Source: Tissierellia bacterium (GTDB taxonomy: Bacteria; Bacillota; Clostridia; Tissierellales; Tissierellaceae). Taken from it: a stretch of DNA of 54,375 nucleotides. The notes under the pieces were generated by a model. That model was not told the DNA's origin. It did not search any database and saw nothing but the letters and a program-made list of their open reading frames with translations. The translations under genes were made by a program, and so were the position numbers. Where the stretch lies: positions 1 through 54,375 of the forward strand of contig JAAYTL010000050.1 of the NCBI GenBank assembly GCA_012518035.1, in the 5' to 3' direction. Below are positions 50,621 through 54,375 of the stretch, in pieces. Position 1 is the stretch's first letter, and every line of letters starts with the position of its first letter.

Positions 50621-53600
50621 ATGAAACTAATTAATAATAGGTTCAGGGTCAAGGAACCAATAAAGTATGGAAGGGATAGCGAAGCCTATATCATTAAGGA
50701 TTTACATGATAAAGAAAAAACTAAGGTCATCACCATCTACAAGGGTTGCAGACATAAGAAATCCATAGATTATTTTATTGACGAATTTAAGACTCTGGCA
50801 AGTGTCAGACATAAGAGCTTACTTAGATTAGAGAAGTTTGACATAATTGAGACCATAAATCTCAAAAGTTCAGGCTCCTTGGACTATTATTTTGTAATTA
50901 GCGAATACCTAAAGGGTAAAAGGTTATCAGACATAAAAGGAAGCCTGGATTTGAATACCAGTCTCAAGATTATCCTAGACGTAATGACAGTTATAGACTA
51001 CTTACATTTCAGGGGCTACATCTACAAACATGTCAGCCCTTGCAATATCTATGTCAATAAGGATTTTCAAATAAAGATAAAGGATTTGGCAAACATTAGT
51101 AGTGATTTTGAATATGCCCGCCATGACGACTTGACTGAAATGTTCATGGCACCTGAAATCTTCCATAGTGGCAGTGATTTGACCAAGTATGTGGATTACT
51201 ATTCCATAGGAATCTTGATGAAATACCTCCTTACTGAAGAATTTACCTTAGAAGACATAGACAAGGATAGCTTTAGGGAGGACTTTAACCTGGGCCCTAT
51301 TGAGAAGGCTTTTTTAATCTCTACCATTAAAAATCTGACTCAAAAAGAGGCTGCCTTTAGGGACGTAAGACTAGAGGACCATGTCGAAAACATCAAGTCC
51401 GTCTTTAAACTTGACTATGACCACGACCTTGTTAAGGAAAGAGAGCACCTCGTCCTAGATACAAAGCTTATAGGTAGGGATGAGGAGGTCAGGTATTTCC
51501 TGGAGCTGGACAAGTACCTCCAAGATGCCAATAAGAAATATAGCGGAGCCCTTCTGACAGGCAAATTTGGTACTGGAAAGAGCAAGTTTCTAAAGGAACT
51601 AGCCTTTAGACTCAAGATGTTAAATCGCTCCGTCTTCCATATCAAAGGGATGGAAGACAGTATTTCCAACAGCCTGGATATATCCAGCCTATTACGGGAG
51701 ACCTTTAAAACAGCACCTAATGAGATAATTCATAAGTATAGGGATGACTTCTCGGAAATCTTAAATAAAGAATCAAGCCATGATTTAAAATATACTGCCC
51801 TGGATGAAAAAACTACCCAGGAAAGGTATAGGATCTACAATAGGGTAGCCAGTTATTTTGCTGATTTATCCTTAGAAAAATCAATCTATATCCTAATCGA
51901 CAACTTAGACCATGCCCACAATCATTTCCTAAACCTTATAAACTATCTTATTTTTAAATTGGAAAAGCATAGGGTTTTCTTTATAATCACCAGCCTTGAT
52001 CCGGTATTTATAAAGGATGATTCTGTAAAGAGAAAGATCATAAGCATGATAAAGAATGATGATATCATGTTTATAGAACTAGAGAACTTAAACGAAAAGG
52101 ATTGTGGAAAATTTATCAAATCCATGATGGGTGTAAATATTGATTCCATCCTGGGTTTAGACTATATACCTCAAAAGTTCTTCTCCTTTACCTACAGGGA
52201 GAGCCTAGGGAATCCCAACTATATCACCCATATAATTAAGGAGATGTACAGGCTGGGACAACTCTATATGTCAGAGGATGGGAGATGGGCCATCAAAGAA
52301 ACTGACTATAATCAAATAGCCATCTCAATCGATGAAAACCAGGCTATAAACGAGCAAGTGAAAAACATAAATCCCCATGAGTATAGGGTGCTGGAATCCA
52401 TAGCCCTATCCAAGGATTACAGCAACAGAAGGCTCTTGATGGAAATCTTGGATTTGAAGGAAGAGGACCTGAACCCCATCATTGAATCCCTGATAAACTC
52501 TAAGATTATCGAAGAAACCAAGGATGGAAGCTCAGACGTTCTATTTATCAACAATCGGGAATTGAAGAAGATTGTTGATTCCAGAATAGACTACAATAGA
52601 AAAACCCAACTAAGGCAGAAGGCAGTAGATGCAATTATCAAGCTCTATAAGGACGATTATAGGCCTATAATCCAAGAGCTAACCCACCACCTGGCCAATC
52701 TAGGACAGCTGGAAGAAGCCTTGGATGTCCTCCTTGAGGAGGCCAAGAGACAAGACAACAAGTTTAGCGACTACTCCCTAAGCCTATGGGAGGACGCCTA
52801 TTTCCTTGTCAAGGACAAGGAGAATGATAAGATCCTAAGTATACTGGATACTCTAGTTTCCATCTATAGAATAAAGGGCTATACTGACATAGCCATAGAA
52901 CATGCAGTAGAAATGCAGGATATAGCACAAGAGAAAGATGATTTAATCTACTTGGTAAGGGCGAAAAACCATAAGATAGGCATCTACCTCATCGTAAACC
53001 GCCTGGAAATGGTCGAAAAATTGACAGGGGAGATAGAATACCTAATAGCCCAGCATCCTGACCTTCATGAAGGTAGGATAATCCTTTTAACCAATAAGGC
53101 AAGGCTAAACTTAAATCTAGGCAGGCTAGATGGAATAGGATCCTACCTAGATGAGGCCATAGAAATTTCTAAAACTCATGAAATTCATAGACACCTGGGC
53201 AATATATACAATATTTATGGCCTATATATGTATTATCTAGGCCAGCCCCAAGAGGCCATTGATTATTTCAACAGGAGTATTAGACGGTTTGAGCTGGAGA
53301 ACAATATAGTAGAAGGTATCAAATCAAACAATAACATTGGGAACATATATCTTAACGTCTATGGACAGGATGCAGAAGCCCTGGATTACTATGAAAAGGG
53401 GTATAGGATATCTTCTAAGTATGGTTTTTCCAGGGCCAGTTCAGCCTTCTTAAGTAATATAGCCGATATATATTTCAATAGGCTTAGCTTTAAGCAAGCC
53501 CTGCGCTACTATGAAAGGGCTAGGGACCTTGCAGACGATATTGGCGACTACAAGGGCACCCTGATATCTAACCTAAAACTTGGTTTAGTGTATTTAAGGC

Positions 53601-54375
53601 TTGACCAAAATGAAAAGGCCCATGCAGTCTATAAATACATCACCATCATCCAAGATAACGAGCCCATAGTGGATAAGGGAACCCTGATAGTCTATCATAG
53701 GTTCTTGGGAAGCTTTTATTATCATTTTGGCAAGTTAGATAGGGCCCTTGAGCACTTTAAGATTTTGGCCCATATCACCAAGGGTGTAACCCGCCAAGAC
53801 CATATCCTTGCCCGTGCCAAGATTCTAATAATCCAAGTCTTGCTAAATCGTGATTATAATAGGGAAAAAATGGATAAAATCTTAAATGACATCCAGGTCT
53901 TTAAGATGAATAATTTTAACATAGAAACCATCTTGAGGTTTGCTACCTTGGCCCTTATGCATGATGATAGGGCTTTCGCCAAGAAAATTATCAATATTGT
54001 TGACAGACAAGGAGATCTAGAAAAAGAGGACTTGCGTCTCCTCAGGGATGTAGTAAAGACCTCTATTTATCCTACTATTGTAAGGCTCAGGGCCATGGAT
54101 AAGTATAAGGACAAGGTAGCCTCCAATGAGACTAAACTTTATGCCAGCATCAAATTAGCAGAGCTCTGGTCCGCCTTTGGAGACATTAGTAGGAGTATCA
54201 ACTATAGTATCAATGCCCTAGACAATATCCTAAAACGCTCCCAGACCATAGAGGACAAGGATTTAAGATATCACTTCATCAAAAGAAGAAAGGGAGACAT
54301 GGTCAAGGATAGGTTAAGTAAGAATATCGAGATAAAATTCTGTAAGAGGATAGACTATATAGGCCTAGAGGAGGC
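50621..54375 (+). CDS. Giant STAND-type signalling protein: pseudokinase, AAA ATPase, TPR array (3' end outside window)
   Basis: The frame opens at ATG 50621 (RBS GGGGTAGGAGTCT) and is still open at the window end, at least 1251 codons. Residues about 1-250 align to a Ser/Thr kinase fold: beta3 Lys41 (TIYK), an alpha-C Glu (FIDEFKTL), and APE (MAPEIF). However, the HRD loop reads Y-K-H-V-S-P-C-N and DFG reads DLA, so the catalytic Asp is lost. Residues about 285-560 form an ATPase with Walker A GKFGTGKS (314-321) and Walker B ILIDNLDHA (Asp427). From about 690 on are TPR-like repeats (GLYMYYLGQPQEAIDYFNRS and others). Similar proteins end in a GGDEF, histidine kinase or DNA-binding output; here the end is missing. 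Confidence 0.85.
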   Translation, partial: MKLINNRFRVKEPIKYGRDSEAYIIKDLHDKEKTKVITIYKGCRHKKSIDYFIDEFKTLASVRHKSLLRLEKFDIIETINLKSSGSLDYYFVISEYLKGKRLSDIKGSLDLNTSLKIILDVMTVIDYLHFRGYIYKHVSPCNIYVNKDFQIKIKDLANISSDFEYARHDDLTEMFMAPEIFHSGSDLTKYVDYYSIGILMKYLLTEEFTLEDIDKDSFREDFNLGPIEKAFLISTIKNLTQKEAAFRDVRLEDHVENIKSVFKLDYDHDLVKEREHLVLDTKLIGRDEEVRYFLELDKYLQDANKKYSGALLTGKFGTGKSKFLKELAFRLKMLNRSVFHIKGMEDSISNSLDISSLLRETFKTAPNEIIHKYRDDFSEILNKESSHDLKYTALDEKTTQERYRIYNRVASYFADLSLEKSIYILIDNLDHAHNHFLNLINYLIFKLEKHRVFFIITSLDPVFIKDDSVKRKIISMIKNDDIMFIELENLNEKDCGKFIKSMMGVNIDSILGLDYIPQKFFSFTYRESLGNPNYITHIIKEMYRLGQLYMSEDGRWAIKETDYNQIAISIDENQAINEQVKNINPHEYRVLESIALSKDYSNRRLLMEILDLKEEDLNPIIESLINSKIIEETKDGSSDVLFINNRELKKIVDSRIDYNRKTQLRQKAVDAIIKLYKDDYRPIIQELTHHLANLGQLEEALDVLLEEAKRQDNKFSDYSLSLWEDAYFLVKDKENDKILSILDTLVSIYRIKGYTDIAIEHAVEMQDIAQEKDDLIYLVRAKNHKIGIYLIVNRLEMVEKLTGEIEYLIAQHPDLHEGRIILLTNKARLNLNLGRLDGIGSYLDEAIEISKTHEIHRHLGNIYNIYGLYMYYLGQPQEAIDYFNRSIRRFELENNIVEGIKSNNNIGNIYLNVYGQDAEALDYYEKGYRISSKYGFSRASSAFLSNIADIYFNRLSFKQALRYYERARDLADDIGDYKGTLISNLKLGLVYLRLDQNEKAHAVYKYITIIQDNEPIVDKGTLIVYHRFLGSFYYHFGKLDRALEHFKILAHITKGVTRQDHILARAKILIIQVLLNRDYNREKMDKILNDIQVFKMNNFNIETILRFATLALMHDDRAFAKKIINIVDRQGDLEKEDLRLLRDVVKTSIYPTIVRLRAMDKYKDKVASNETKLYASIKLAELWSAFGDISRSINYSINALDNILKRSQTIEDKDLRYHFIKRRKGDMVKDRLSKNIEIKFCKRIDYIGLEE

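Noticed and set aside
1-54375. CRISPR array, insertion sequence or prophage
   Set aside because: No regularly spaced direct repeats, transposase or integrase genes, or phage structural genes were seen on either strand.

Overview
The window reads as a chromosomal segment of a low-GC Gram-positive anaerobe, most likely a Clostridia/Tissierellia-type Firmicute. The evidence is strong G-rich Shine-Dalgarno sites with frequent GTG/TTG starts, arginine encoded almost only by AGA/AGG, the conserved Firmicute order maf-radC-mreBCD-pbp2-minCDE-spoIVFA-like-(two radical-SAM-linked genes)-rng-rplU-prp-rpmA-obg-yhbY-nadD-yqeK-rsfS, an L27 with a cleavable N-terminus plus its protease Prp, and a complete selenocysteine (Sec) insertion system. 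The genus cannot be named from the sequence alone.

Region 1 (1-11.1 kb) is a cell-shape and division block: a NusG-domain-II protein, a Gx transporter, Maf, RadC, MreBCD, an unusually long PBP2 (1250 aa with internal tandem repeats), MinCDE and a catalytically degenerate LytM protein resembling SpoIVFA. Region 2 (11.2-19.8 kb) is a ribosome and assembly block: TIGR03960/TIGR03936-type proteins, RNase G, L21 behind a leader RNA, Prp, L27, Obg, YhbY, NadD, YqeK, RsfS and RidA. It ends at a strong terminator facing a D,D-carboxypeptidase on the other strand.

Region 3 (21.2-29.2 kb) is one tightly spaced run on the plus strand: comEA, selD (itself a selenoprotein with an in-frame UGA), selA, selB, an orphan response regulator whose phospho-acceptor Asp is Glu, and a two-gene AmmeMemoRadiSam module with its B and A parts fused. 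The matching tRNA-Sec gene lies apart at 34976-35072 with its own promoter and terminator. Region 4 (29.2-32.3 kb) is a two-gene unit of a hydantoinase/oxoprolinase-family ATPase and a class II-like deacetylase with a Cys-rich tail.

Region 5 (32.4-35.6 kb) is a decaying stretch: a flavodoxin-fold reductase, a DUF3795 protein, a deletion junction fusing the 5' halves of a serine-hydrolase gene and a MATE transporter gene, the tRNA-Sec gene, and a heavily degraded COG1313 radical SAM gene. Region 6 (35.7-50.6 kb) carries an amidase with a SPOR domain, a VOC protein, a rhodanese, NAD kinase, an RluA-family pseudouridine synthase, a short FtsH-like protease, a 6S RNA gene, a BmrCD-like heterodimeric ABC exporter, small envelope/helical proteins, a lipid kinase and a MarR regulator.

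The window ends inside a giant gene (from 50621, at least 1251 codons). It encodes a pseudokinase-like domain, a STAND/AAA-type ATPase and a long TPR array; its C-terminal output domain lies outside the window.
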